From Halobacteriales archaeon QH_8_67_36 (lineage in GTDB: Archaea > Halobacteriota > Halobacteria > Halobacteriales > Haloarculaceae): a stretch of DNA of 6,461 nt. A program made the translations under genes and the position numbers. The notes beneath the pieces were generated by a model. That model saw nothing but the letters and a program-made list of their open reading frames with translations, had not been told where the DNA came from and ran no database searches. The stretch is taken from positions 1 to 6,461 of the forward strand of contig PXQZ01000024.1 of the NCBI GenBank assembly GCA_003021755.1, written 5' to 3'. Within the stretch, counting starts at the first letter, position 1; the number at the start of each line of letters is the position of its first letter. Below, in pieces: positions 1 to 5,796 of this stretch.

Positions 1-30
1 GACCGCCTCCGCGAGGACGGTCGGCAGTAG
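1..30 (+). CDS. possible C-terminal tail of an upstream gene (partial)
   Basis: The first frame is open from the window edge and ends in TAG at 28-30, giving the tail DRLREDGRQ. Seven of the nine codons end in G or C, and the hydrophilic, charged composition fits a haloarchaeal C-terminus. If real, this gene meets the small minus-strand ORF tail to tail, since that ORF's stop lies at 32-34. Nine codons are too few to name a protein or to rule out chance, so the call rests only on frame and composition. Confidence 0.3.
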   Translation, partial: DRLREDGRQ

Positions 31-31
31 C

Positions 32-170
32 TCAGCCCGGCGGGACGGGTGTCTCGTCGACGAACATCACGTTCCCGGCGATGAAAACGCTCGTCCGGTC
101 GATACCGTCGGCCGGAGTCGAGTTCGACGCGGATGAATCGGTCGTCCGACGGCCAAGAGAGGTCGGCCAC
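32..170 (-). pseudogene. small ORF with an apparent frameshift, unknown product
   Basis: Two minus-strand frames together read like one haloarchaeal protein. The first starts at a GTG at 170-168 and reads VADLSWPSDDRFIRVELDS, with 17 of its first 20 codons ending in G or C. Near 110-119 that frame turns into an Arg-rich run with poor codon usage. The frame one base along then carries the protein-like tail DRTSVFIAGNVMFVDETPVP and stops at TGA (34-32). That second frame has no ATG, GTG or TTG between its upstream stop (TAG, 205-203) and codon 70-68. Removing one base near 112 would join the halves into about 45 residues. A TATA-like stretch lies at 235-240 on the same strand. I do not recognise the product. 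It could be a decayed gene, a sequencing error, a programmed shift, or chance coding bias. Confidence 0.4.
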
Positions 171-234
171 GACGGCGCCCCCGTCGCCTCGGATTGCCTG
201 AGCTATCCACGGATAGCAGCGGACATGGAATTCG

Positions 235-240
235 ATTATA
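235..240 (-). promoter_or_regulatory. TATA-like element upstream of the small frame-broken ORF
   Basis: Read on the minus strand this is TATAAT, inside a locally AT-rich patch (about 213-250) between the stop of the DUF2342 gene at 269 and the coding-like stretch that begins at 170. Archaeal promoters place the TATA box about 25 nt before the transcription start, which would put the start near 212-215 and leave a leader of roughly 40 nt to the GTG at 170. The assignment depends on the downstream ORF being a gene. Confidence 0.3.
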
Positions 241-268
241 CGGCTGATTTCCGCGCCCGAGTCTGGCG

Positions 269-1219
269 TCAGTCCAGCACGCGCTCGATCCACAGCCGTG
301 GCGTCGCTATCTCGTCGTCGGTCGGCAGCGTCTCGGGGGAGTCCCAGACCCGGCCCGCGGCCGCGACGCCGCGGGCGTCCACAACTCCGTCGAAGAACGC
401 CTTCCCTCGCTCGTACTGCTGGCGCTTCATCCCGAGCCCGAGGAACCGCCGGACGAGCTTTGCGACCGGCCCCCGGCCCTGTCGGCGCTCGTCGACCTTC
501 CGGCGGAGGTCGTCGTACTCGTCGTCGAAGGCGCGGTCCATCAGGAGTTCGGCGTACCCCTCGACGGCGGTCATGGTGGTGTCGAGTTCGCCCAGCGAGG
601 AGCGGTCGAGTTCGCCGCTGGAGAGCTTCTCGATGGTCCCCTCCATCGTCTCCTCCATGTAGTCGGAGAGCCACGGCGCGGCCCCGAACTCCGCGGCGTG
701 GGTCACCTCGTGGAACGCTATCCAGCGGCGAAAGCGCCCGCCGTCGACGCCCAGTTGCCCGGCGACGCGTTGGATGTTCGGCCGGACGAAATACAGCGCG
801 TGGTCGTCGTTGTCGGCCAGCAGGAGGGGGTCGTACTGGCCCAGCACGTTGTTGCCCAGAAAGGAGAGCGCGAAGGCCATCGAGCCGGTGTTGACGGCCC
901 GGGCGACCCCCGGGATGTACTCGGCCTGCTGTTCGATGGGCGCCATCACCCGCTCGAAGGTGGCGACGTTGGCGTCTATCCAGTGGTGGCGGTTCTGGAT
1001 CTCGACGGTGTCGGGGAGGTCGAAATCGAGTTCGCTGACCGCCCGGACCCGGTCGCGCGCGTCCCGGACGTCCGTCGTGTACCCCTCCGTCTCCGCAGCC
1101 GAGAGCGTGAGGTCGCCGGTGTCCGTCGACTCCTTGGCGGCCTCGGCGACCGCCTGCCAGTCTATCGGCCCGTCGCCCGTCGCACCGGCGACGGCGCGGA
1201 CGCTGTGATACAGTCCCAT
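269..1219 (-). CDS. DUF2342-family zinc-dependent metalloprotease-like protein (F420-associated type)
   Basis: This 316-residue protein matches the DUF2342 / zincin_2 family, whose archaeal and actinobacterial members are annotated as zinc-dependent metalloproteases or as associated with coenzyme F420 biosynthesis. Their substrate is unknown to me. The zinc-binding motif HEVTH is at residues 170-174. The second-helix motif EGYAELLMD at 220-228 corresponds to the EGHAE-type motif of relatives, and E220 is the likely third metal ligand. The early segment NRHHWIDANV (76-85) and the C-terminal KRQQYERGKAFFD and RVWDSPETLPT (265-277, 290-300) are also family-typical. No signal peptide or membrane span is seen, so it is probably cytosolic. 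The ATG at 1219 is preceded by a TATA-like element 22-31 nt upstream, which suggests a leaderless start. It lies 43 nt downstream of the small membrane-protein gene. Tyr replaces the His of the EGHAE form, which may be a lineage variant. Confidence 0.85.
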   Translation of the reverse strand: MGLYHSVRAVAGATGDGPIDWQAVAEAAKESTDTGDLTLSAAETEGYTTDVRDARDRVRAVSELDFDLPDTVEIQNRHHWIDANVATFERVMAPIEQQAEYIPGVARAVNTGSMAFALSFLGNNVLGQYDPLLLADNDDHALYFVRPNIQRVAGQLGVDGGRFRRWIAFHEVTHAAEFGAAPWLSDYMEETMEGTIEKLSSGELDRSSLGELDTTMTAVEGYAELLMDRAFDDEYDDLRRKVDERRQGRGPVAKLVRRFLGLGMKRQQYERGKAFFDGVVDARGVAAAGRVWDSPETLPTDDEIATPRLWIERVLD

Positions 1220-1240
1220 ACCGGCCCAACGGTTCGGGGC

Positions 1241-1250
1241 GTGATATGCC
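1241..1250 (-). promoter_or_regulatory. TATA-like element for the DUF2342 gene
   Basis: The minus-strand sequence GGCATATCAC is centred about 26 nt before the ATG at 1219. That is the spacing expected for a leaderless haloarchaeal transcript. It sits in the 43-nt gap after the small membrane-protein gene, so the metalloprotease could be transcribed on its own as well as by read-through. The call rests on position and composition only. Confidence 0.4.
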
Positions 1251-1262
1251 TTCTCCCGGCGC

Positions 1263-1493
1263 TCACTCGACGCCCTCGATGGGGGACGGCTCGGCGCTCC
1301 CGCCCCGCTTTTTCATCACCACTGCCGCGCCGACGAGGGCGACCAGCGCGAGTACCGCGACCAGGCCGAGCGGCGCGCCGCCGGAGTCGCTCTCGTCGCT
1401 CGCCCTGTCCTCGCCGAGGAGGCCGCCGTTCGGGGCGTTGGCCGTGAACTCTGCGCTATCGAGATGCAGTTCGAAGAGCGTGATGTCTACCAT
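1263..1493 (-). CDS. small single-span membrane protein, function unknown
   Basis: This is a 76-residue protein. Residues 1-40 are polar and acidic, with the run GEDRASDESDSGG at 27-39. Residues 41-60 form one hydrophobic span rich in Leu, Val and Ala, followed at once by KKR (61-63) and a short polar tail. By the positive-inside rule the C-terminus should face the cytoplasm. There is no N-terminal signal sequence and no Cys lipobox. The start is the ATG at 1493. The stop is 43 nt before the DUF2342 gene on the same strand, so the two may be co-transcribed. It diverges from the M42 peptidase across 77 nt. Third-position GC and acidic composition support a real gene. I do not recognise a named family and assign no function. 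Confidence 0.65.
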   Translation of the reverse strand: MVDITLFELHLDSAEFTANAPNGGLLGEDRASDESDSGGAPLGLVAVLALVALVGAAVVMKKRGGSAEPSPIEGVE

Positions 1494-1536
1494 ACTGACA
1501 CGTCACGCGCTCGACTCTTAGTGGTTGCGCTACCCC

Positions 1537-1547
1537 GGATATTCATG
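1537..1547 (+). promoter_or_regulatory. TATA-like element for the M42 peptidase
   Basis: The sequence GGATATTCATG is centred about 29 nt before the ATG at 1571, so transcription would start at or only a few bases before the start codon. An AGGTG at 1562-1566, just before the ATG, matches part of the archaeal Shine-Dalgarno consensus. With so short a leader it may not act as a ribosome-binding site. The element lies in the 77-nt region shared with the divergent membrane-protein gene. Confidence 0.45.
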
Positions 1548-1570
1548 ACCGGCGACGGCAAAGGTGGGGT

Positions 1571-2626
1571 ATGGACGACCGACGACGGCAGTTCCTGGAG
1601 GAGTTGCTCTCGACGCCCGGCCCGTCGGGCTACGAGGCGAACAGCCAGCGGGTGTGGGTCGACTACGTGAGCGAGTTCGCCGACGAGGTCCACACCGACG
1701 ACTACGGCAACGCCGTCGCGACACTCTCCGGCGGCGACACCGAGGTCGCGCTGGCGGGCCACGGCGACGAAATCGGCTTCATCGTGCGTGACCTGACCGA
1801 CGACGGCCACGTGCGGATGGGTCGCATCGGCGGCTCCGACAAGACCGTCTCGCGCGGGCAACACGTCACGGTTCACACCGCCGACGGCCCCGTCGATGGG
1901 GTGGTCGGCCAGACGGCCATCCACCTGCGGGAGGGAGACGACGGCGTCCCCGACGTGGCCGAACAGCACGTCGACGTGGGCGCGACCGACGGCGACGAAC
2001 TCGCCGAACTGGTCGACCGGGGCGACCCAATCACGTTCCAGCAGACCGTCACGGACCTCGAAAACGGGCGCCTCTCCGCCCGCGGGATGGACAACCGCAT
2101 CGGCATCTGGGCGGCCGCCGAGGGGCTGCGACGGGCGGGGGAAAACGACGCCGAGGCGACCGTTCACGCCGTCTCCACGGTCCAGGAGGAGGTCGGCCTC
2201 CAGGGCGCGAAGATGGTCGGTTTCGACCTCGACCCGGACGTGGCCATCGCCGCCGACGTAACCCACGCCACGGACTCGCCGGACTCGCCGGGCAAGCGCT
2301 CGACGGGCGTCGAACTGGGGAAGGGGCCGGTCGTCTCCCGCGGGAGCACGAACCATCCCGTCGTCGTCGAGGCGCTGCGAGCGACGGGCGAGGACGCCGA
2401 CATCGATCTACAGCTACAGGCGACCGGTATCCGGACCGGCACCGATGCCGACGCGTTCTACACCTCGCGGGGCGGCATTCCGTCGGTGAACGTCGGCCTC
2501 CCGAACCGGTACATGCACACGCCGGTCGAGGTCATCGACGAGGATGACCTCGACGCCGTGGCTGACTTACTGGCCGGCTTCGCCGTGCGCGCGCCGGACC
2601 ACGCGCCGTTCGCCGTCGAGGTGTAG
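1571..2626 (+). CDS. M42 family (TET-type) metallo-aminopeptidase
   Basis: This 351-residue protein is a full-length M42 peptidase, the family of the tetrahedral dodecameric TET aminopeptidases known from Haloarcula marismortui and hyperthermophiles. They trim amino acids from the N-termini of short peptides in the cytosol, downstream of the proteasome. The co-catalytic metal and active-site residues all appear present. H64, D66 and E67 lie in AGHGDEIGF. D174, the likely bridging Asp, is in RGMDNRIG. E206 (general base) and E207 are in QEEVG. D229 is in AADVTH, and H316 is in YMHTPVE. The N-terminal LLSTPGPSGYE (12-22) is also family-typical. No signal peptide is seen. Substrate preference (Leu-, Glu- or Lys-type) cannot be read from sequence alone. 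The ATG at 1571 fits both the TATA spacing and the expected N-terminus. Its own promoter and a 147-nt downstream gap suggest a single-gene transcript. Confidence 0.93.
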   Translation: MDDRRRQFLEELLSTPGPSGYEANSQRVWVDYVSEFADEVHTDDYGNAVATLSGGDTEVALAGHGDEIGFIVRDLTDDGHVRMGRIGGSDKTVSRGQHVTVHTADGPVDGVVGQTAIHLREGDDGVPDVAEQHVDVGATDGDELAELVDRGDPITFQQTVTDLENGRLSARGMDNRIGIWAAAEGLRRAGENDAEATVHAVSTVQEEVGLQGAKMVGFDLDPDVAIAADVTHATDSPDSPGKRSTGVELGKGPVVSRGSTNHPVVVEALRATGEDADIDLQLQATGIRTGTDADAFYTSRGGIPSVNVGLPNRYMHTPVEVIDEDDLDAVADLLAGFAVRAPDHAPFAVEV

Positions 2627-2671
2627 CCCCGCTCCATCCGGCGGCAAGGTTCACCTACCGCCGATAGCCGC

Positions 2672-2680
2672 GGTATAACC
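2672..2680 (+). promoter_or_regulatory. TATA-like element upstream of the AI-2E permease
   Basis: The sequence GGTATAACC lies about 95 nt before the ATG at 2774, so transcription should start near 2700 and leave a leader of roughly 70 nt. That is longer than the near-leaderless arrangement inferred for other genes here. A 12-bp perfect palindrome (2694-2705) would cover the predicted start point. No better TATA match is seen closer to the ATG. Confidence 0.4.
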
Positions 2681-2731
2681 AACCGATTGGGGTCCGACAT
2701 GTCGGGTATGCACGCCCCGAACTGTCGGTTG
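2680..2731. repeat. nested inverted repeats in the AI-2E promoter and leader
   Basis: Three inverted pairs are nested here. The outer arms are CAACCGA (2680-2686) and TCGGTTG (2725-2731). The middle arms are GGGG (2689-2692) and CCCC (2715-2718). Inside these is the perfect 12-bp palindrome CCGACATGTCGG (2694-2705). The predicted transcription start falls inside the block, so it could be a protein-binding operator or a structured RNA leader. Short GC-rich palindromes are common by chance in haloarchaeal DNA, so function is inference. Confidence 0.4.
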
Positions 2732-2773
2732 ATTGTGCCCACTGACGCGTCGCGACGGGGCCCCCGCTGAGCG

Positions 2774-3913
2774 ATGGAGTTGCCCGACTCCAGAAGCCGC
2801 CTGGCGTGGTGGGTGGTCGCCCTCGTGTTCGGCGCCGTCACCGCGTGGGTGCTGCTGACGTACATCGGGACGTTCGTACTCGGTCTGTTCCTGTACTACG
2901 TGGCGCGGCCGGCCTACCGGCGGTTCCGGTCGCAGTTCCGGCCGAGCATCGCGGCGGCGACGGCCCTACTGGCACTCGCCGTCCCGGTCGTCCTACTGAT
3001 GGGGTACACGCTCGCCATCGCGGCCCAGGAGCTGACGCGACTGCAGCGGACCGTCGACCTGGGGCCGCTGGCTGACCAGGTCGAGCCGTACGTGAACGTC
3101 TCGGAGGTCGTCAAGAACCCGGCGACGCTGTTACAGAACCCCGATGTGGTCGACGCCGGCCAACTGATCGCGGAGGGGGCGCTGGGGTACGTCCCCATCG
3201 TCGGCACCGCGCTCATCAACCTCTTCCTCGCGCTGGCCGTGGCGTTCTACCTGCTCCGTGACGGCGCCCGCCTCGGTCGCTGGGTGGAGGAGACGTTCCA
3301 CGACCAGCAGGAGTTTCTGCCCGTCTATCTGCGGGAGGTCGATAAGGACCTCGGCAGCGTCTACTTCGGGAACATCCTCAACGCCATCGCCATCGCCGTC
3401 GTCGCTGCGTTCGTCTACACGGCGTTGAACCTCTTTGCGCCCGCCGGGGGGATACCGTACCCCGCGTTGGTGGCGGTGCTGGCCGGCGCCGCGAGCCTGA
3501 TTCCCGTCGTCGGGATGAAACTCGTCTACGTCCCGCTGGCTGTCGGCCTGTTCGCCCGGGCCGCCCTCGGCGGCGACCCGCTGTGGTTCCCGGCCGTCTT
3601 CGTCGCTGCCACCGTCGTCTTCGTGGATTTCATCCCGGACCTCGTTCTCCGACCGTACGTCTCCGGGCGAAACCTCCACGTGGGGCTGGTGATGATAGCA
3701 TACGTCATCGGCCCGCTGCTCTTTGGCTGGTACGGGCTCTTTCTGGGGCCGCTGTTGCTCGTCGTCGTCTATCACTTCGCCCGACTCATCCTCCCGGTGC
3801 TCATCGCGGGCGGTGACGTCGACTCGATGCCGCGCTCGGTCGACACCGGCAGCACGGAGGAGAGTCCCGAGGGCAGCGACGCCGACGACGCCGTCGACGG
3901 CGACTTGGCGTAG
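2774..3913 (+). CDS. AI-2E family transporter (multi-span permease)
   Basis: This 379-residue membrane protein belongs to the AI-2E / UPF0118 exporter family. Members include the proposed autoinducer-2 exporter TqsA and several sodium/proton antiporters, so the family name does not establish the substrate. Hydrophobic spans lie near residues 10-46 (two), 58-85, 138-162, 200-222, 228-262 (two), 270-290 and 302-345 (two). The characteristic C-terminal block runs from FIPDLVLRPYVSGRNLHVGL (286-305) through GPLLFGWYGLFLGPLLL (313-329). A non-membrane loop at 86-137 separates the early and central spans, as is usual in the family. The last 30 or so residues form a Ser/Asp/Glu-rich tail, likely a cytosolic haloarchaeal extension. 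A stop at 2768-2770, in frame with the ORF, fixes the start as the ATG at 2774. It stands alone between two regulatory-looking gaps. Confidence 0.9.
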   Translation: MELPDSRSRLAWWVVALVFGAVTAWVLLTYIGTFVLGLFLYYVARPAYRRFRSQFRPSIAAATALLALAVPVVLLMGYTLAIAAQELTRLQRTVDLGPLADQVEPYVNVSEVVKNPATLLQNPDVVDAGQLIAEGALGYVPIVGTALINLFLALAVAFYLLRDGARLGRWVEETFHDQQEFLPVYLREVDKDLGSVYFGNILNAIAIAVVAAFVYTALNLFAPAGGIPYPALVAVLAGAASLIPVVGMKLVYVPLAVGLFARAALGGDPLWFPAVFVAATVVFVDFIPDLVLRPYVSGRNLHVGLVMIAYVIGPLLFGWYGLFLGPLLLVVVYHFARLILPVLIAGGDVDSMPRSVDTGSTEESPEGSDADDAVDGDLA

Positions 3914-3951
3914 CCGTCGAACGTTCAACGGCTGACCGATCGGCGGCCGCC
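3912..3951. repeat. three adjacent palindromes between the AI-2E gene and lsm
   Basis: An imperfect 22-bp inverted repeat spans 3912-3933. Its arms AGCCGT and ACGGCT surround a GAACGTTC core, and 10 of 11 base pairs match. CCGATCGG (3936-3943) follows, then the perfect 10-bp palindrome GGCGGCCGCC (3942-3951). The first begins within the AI-2E stop codon, so it could form a hairpin at the 3' end of that transcript, although no T-rich tract follows. The last ends about 10 nt before the lsm TATA box, a possible site for a regulator. Confidence 0.45.
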
Positions 3952-3960
3952 AAGCGGTAC

Positions 3961-3967
3961 GTTTAAG
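3961..3967 (+). promoter_or_regulatory. TATA box of the lsm-rpl37e-purF transcript
   Basis: GTTTAAG is centred about 27 nt before the lsm ATG at 3992. This is the classic haloarchaeal arrangement for a leaderless messenger. It is the strongest promoter-like signal in the window, which fits an operon that includes a ribosomal protein. No separate promoter is visible before rpl37e or purF. Confidence 0.6.
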
Positions 3968-3991
3968 CGCCCGTCACGATGCCAACCGAAC

Positions 3992-4174
3992 ATGAGTGGA
4001 CGACCGCTGGACGTCCTGGAAGCGTCACTCGGCGAGCCCGTCACCGTACAGCTGAAGGGCGGAGAGATGTTCGAGGGCAAGCTGACCGGGTACGACCAGC
4101 ACATGAATCTCGTAATCGAAGACGAAGACACAACGATTATACGCGGCGACAACGTCGTATCAATCATTCCATGA
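3992..4174 (+). CDS. lsm: Lsm (Sm-like archaeal) RNA-binding protein
   Basis: This 60-residue protein is essentially a bare Sm fold. Archaeal Lsm proteins assemble into heptameric rings that bind U-rich RNA and small RNAs. The Sm1 motif spans about residues 17-43 and contains the RNA-contacting DQHMN at 35-39. The Sm2 motif IIRGDNVVSI lies at 49-58, with R51 and G52 in the usual place. It is shorter than many archaeal homologues (about 70-80 residues) because the loop between Sm1 and Sm2 is very short; a compact form with a shortened L4 loop is what I recall for haloarchaea. Its stop overlaps the start of rpl37e by 4 nt (ATGA, 4171-4174), so translation is probably coupled. The ATG at 3992 fits the leaderless promoter. 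An ATG at 3979 is in another frame. Confidence 0.95.
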   Translation: MSGRPLDVLEASLGEPVTVQLKGGEMFEGKLTGYDQHMNLVIEDEDTTIIRGDNVVSIIP

Positions 4175-4344
4175 CTGGTGCAGGAACCCCGAGCCAGGGT
4201 AAGAAAAACACCACGACACACACGAAATGTCGCCGGTGTGGGAACAAATCGTACCATACGAAAAAGAAGGTCTGTTCGTCGTGTGGCTTCGGCGAATCGG
4301 CGAAACGACGTGACTACGAGTGGCAGTCGAAAGCCGGCGAATAA
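4171..4344 (+). CDS. rpl37e: large-subunit ribosomal protein eL37
   Basis: This 57-residue protein is the zinc-ribbon ribosomal protein L37e (eL37) of the 50S subunit, found in archaea and eukaryotes. The four zinc-binding cysteines are C20 and C23 (CRRC) and C35 and C38 (CSSC). The N-terminus MTGAGTPSQGKKN and the basic stretch ESAKRRDYEW (42-51) are typical. The same frame is open upstream to an ATG at 3979. The true start is the ATG at 4171, which gives the family's normal length and N-terminus and overlaps the lsm stop by 4 nt. Codons here are somewhat richer in A than in the neighbours because of the many Lys, Thr and Asn residues. purF starts 9 nt after the stop. Confidence 0.96.
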   Translation: MTGAGTPSQGKKNTTTHTKCRRCGNKSYHTKKKVCSSCGFGESAKRRDYEWQSKAGE

Positions 4345-4353
4345 CTCACCACT

Positions 4354-5796
4354 ATGCACGAGAAGTGCGGCGTCGTTGGCATCGCACTCGAAGGCCGTGA
4401 CGCCGCCCGCCCCCTTTACTACTCCCTGTATGCTCTCCAGCACCGCGGACAGGAGTCCGCCGGTATCGTCACCCACGATGGCTTCCAGCAGCACAGCCAC
4501 GTCGAGATGGGCCTGGTCGGCGACGCCTTCGACCCCGGCGACCTCGAATCGCTGAACGGGCCGAACGGCATCGGCCACGTCCGCTACCCCACCGCGGGCA
4601 GCGTCAACGCCTGCTGTGCCCAGCCGTTCTCGGTCTCGTTCAAGTCCGGCTCGCTGGGCCTGTCCCACAACGGGAACCTCGTCAACGCCGACGAAATCGG
4701 CGACGAACTGGCCGAACTGGGTCACGCGTTCACGAGCGACGGCGACACCGAGGTCATCGCTCACGACCTCGCCCGCAACCTGCTGGAGGAGGACCTCGTT
4801 CGCGCCGTCAAGCGCACGATGGAACGCATCCACGGCTCGTACTCGCTGACCATCATGCACGACGAAACCGTGATGGGGGTCCGCGACCCGCAGGGCAACC
4901 GCCCGCTGGTCATTGGCGAACTGGAAGACGGCTACGTACTCACCTCCGAATCGGCCGCCATCGACACGCTCGACGGGGAACTGATCCGGGACGTCCGTCC
5001 CGGTGAACTCGTCGTCCTCCACGACGACGGCACCGGCTACGACACCTACCAGCTCATCGAACAGGAGAATACGGCCCACTGCTTTTTCGAACACGTCTAC
5101 TTCGCCCGGCCCGACTCCACCATCGACGAGAACCTCGTCTACGAGGTCCGCCGGGAACTGGGCCGCAAGCTCTGGGAGGAGTCGGGCGTCGAGTCCGACG
5201 TGGTCCTCCCGGTGCCCGACTCCGGGCGCGCCTTCGCCTCGGGCTACGCCGAGGCCGCACAGGACGACGGGTCGGACATCGAGTTCGCCGAAGGCCTGAT
5301 GAAAAACCGGTACGTCGGCCGTACCTTCATCATGCCGACACAGGACGAGCGCGAACGCGCCGTCCGGTTGAAGCTCAACCCGATACGATCGACCATCGAG
5401 GGGAAGTCGGTCACCATCATCGACGACTCCATCGTCCGAGGGACCACCTCGAACCAGCTCGTCCAGCTGCTGAAAGACGCTGGCGCGGAGGAAGTGAACG
5501 TCCGTATCGGCGCCCCGCCCATCATCGCGCCCTGTTACATGGGTATCGACATGGCCTCGCGCGACGAACTCATCGCGGGCGACCAGTCCGTCGAGGAAAT
5601 ACGGGAGGAAATCGGCGCCGGCTCGCTCTCCTATCTCTCCATCGACGCCATCGCGGCGACGCTGGAAACCAGCCGCGCCGACCTCTGTCTGGGCTGTGTC
5701 ACCGGCGAATACCCCTACGACATCGAGGGCGAGGAGACCGACCGCGACGTCGAGCGCCCCCGGATTAGCGGGCAGCCCAGGCCGGCCGACGACTAG
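4354..5796 (+). CDS. purF: amidophosphoribosyltransferase, [4Fe-4S] type
   Basis: This 480-residue enzyme catalyses the first committed step of de novo purine synthesis, making phosphoribosylamine from PRPP and glutamine. The N-terminal Ntn glutaminase has its nucleophile at C5 after a four-residue propeptide (MHEK). R77 in GHVRYPT, N106 and G107 in SHNGNL, and D131 in GDTEV lie in the glutamine site. The C-terminal phosphoribosyltransferase domain has the PRPP loop TIIDDSIVRGTT (354-365). Four cysteines match the iron-sulphur ligands of the Bacillus subtilis enzyme: C243 in HCFFEHVYFARPDS, C394 in APCYMGIDM, and C445 and C448 in LCLGC. The Ntn propeptide and cluster ligands place it with the Bacillus-type rather than the cluster-free E. 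coli-type enzymes. It starts 9 nt after rpl37e with no visible promoter or Shine-Dalgarno sequence of its own, so it is probably expressed from the lsm promoter. The last 25 residues or so form a polar tail. Confidence 0.97.
   Translation: MHEKCGVVGIALEGRDAARPLYYSLYALQHRGQESAGIVTHDGFQQHSHVEMGLVGDAFDPGDLESLNGPNGIGHVRYPTAGSVNACCAQPFSVSFKSGSLGLSHNGNLVNADEIGDELAELGHAFTSDGDTEVIAHDLARNLLEEDLVRAVKRTMERIHGSYSLTIMHDETVMGVRDPQGNRPLVIGELEDGYVLTSESAAIDTLDGELIRDVRPGELVVLHDDGTGYDTYQLIEQENTAHCFFEHVYFARPDSTIDENLVYEVRRELGRKLWEESGVESDVVLPVPDSGRAFASGYAEAAQDDGSDIEFAEGLMKNRYVGRTFIMPTQDERERAVRLKLNPIRSTIEGKSVTIIDDSIVRGTTSNQLVQLLKDAGAEEVNVRIGAPPIIAPCYMGIDMASRDELIAGDQSVEEIREEIGAGSLSYLSIDAIAATLETSRADLCLGCVTGEYPYDIEGEETDRDVERPRISGQPRPADD

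Noticed and set aside
22..90. A TAGCTCAGCCCGGCGGGA-like stretch resembling a tRNA D-arm
   Set aside because: No matching acceptor stem, anticodon arm or T-loop (GTTCGAAT-type) can be laid out around it, and the other strand shows coding-like codon usage there.
81..662. Plus-strand ORF of 193 codons beginning MKTLVRSIPS
   Set aside because: From 269 onward it is antisense to the DUF2342 gene and becomes Ser/Arg-rich. The first 60 codons are somewhat acidic but have no promoter and lie opposite the minus-strand small ORF, which has better codon usage.
698..1447. Plus-strand ORF of 249 codons across the DUF2342 and small membrane-protein genes
   Set aside because: It is antisense to two supported genes, ends in an Arg/Pro/Gly-rich run and has no recognisable motif. 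Such shadows are common in GC-rich DNA.
1496..1505. TGACACGTCA, an imperfect palindrome just upstream of the small membrane-protein start
   Set aside because: It has only four-base arms with a two-base spacer, which is expected by chance in DNA of this composition.
1487..2356. Minus-strand ORF of 289 codons opposite the M42 peptidase
   Set aside because: The plus strand encodes a full peptidase with all active-site residues. The antisense frame is a composition artefact.
3131..3928. Minus-strand ORF of 265 codons opposite the AI-2E permease
   Set aside because: It mirrors a gene with clear membrane spans and family motifs. Its own composition is Asp/Glu/Arg/Gln-rich with no domain.
3979..4170. 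N-terminal extension of eL37 from the in-frame ATG at 3979
   Set aside because: The extension would overlap lsm entirely, is Arg-rich, and is absent from the 57-residue family form that starts at 4171.
3925..5094. Minus-strand ORF of 389 codons opposite lsm, rpl37e and purF
   Set aside because: Three strongly recognised genes occupy the other strand. The length comes from high GC content.
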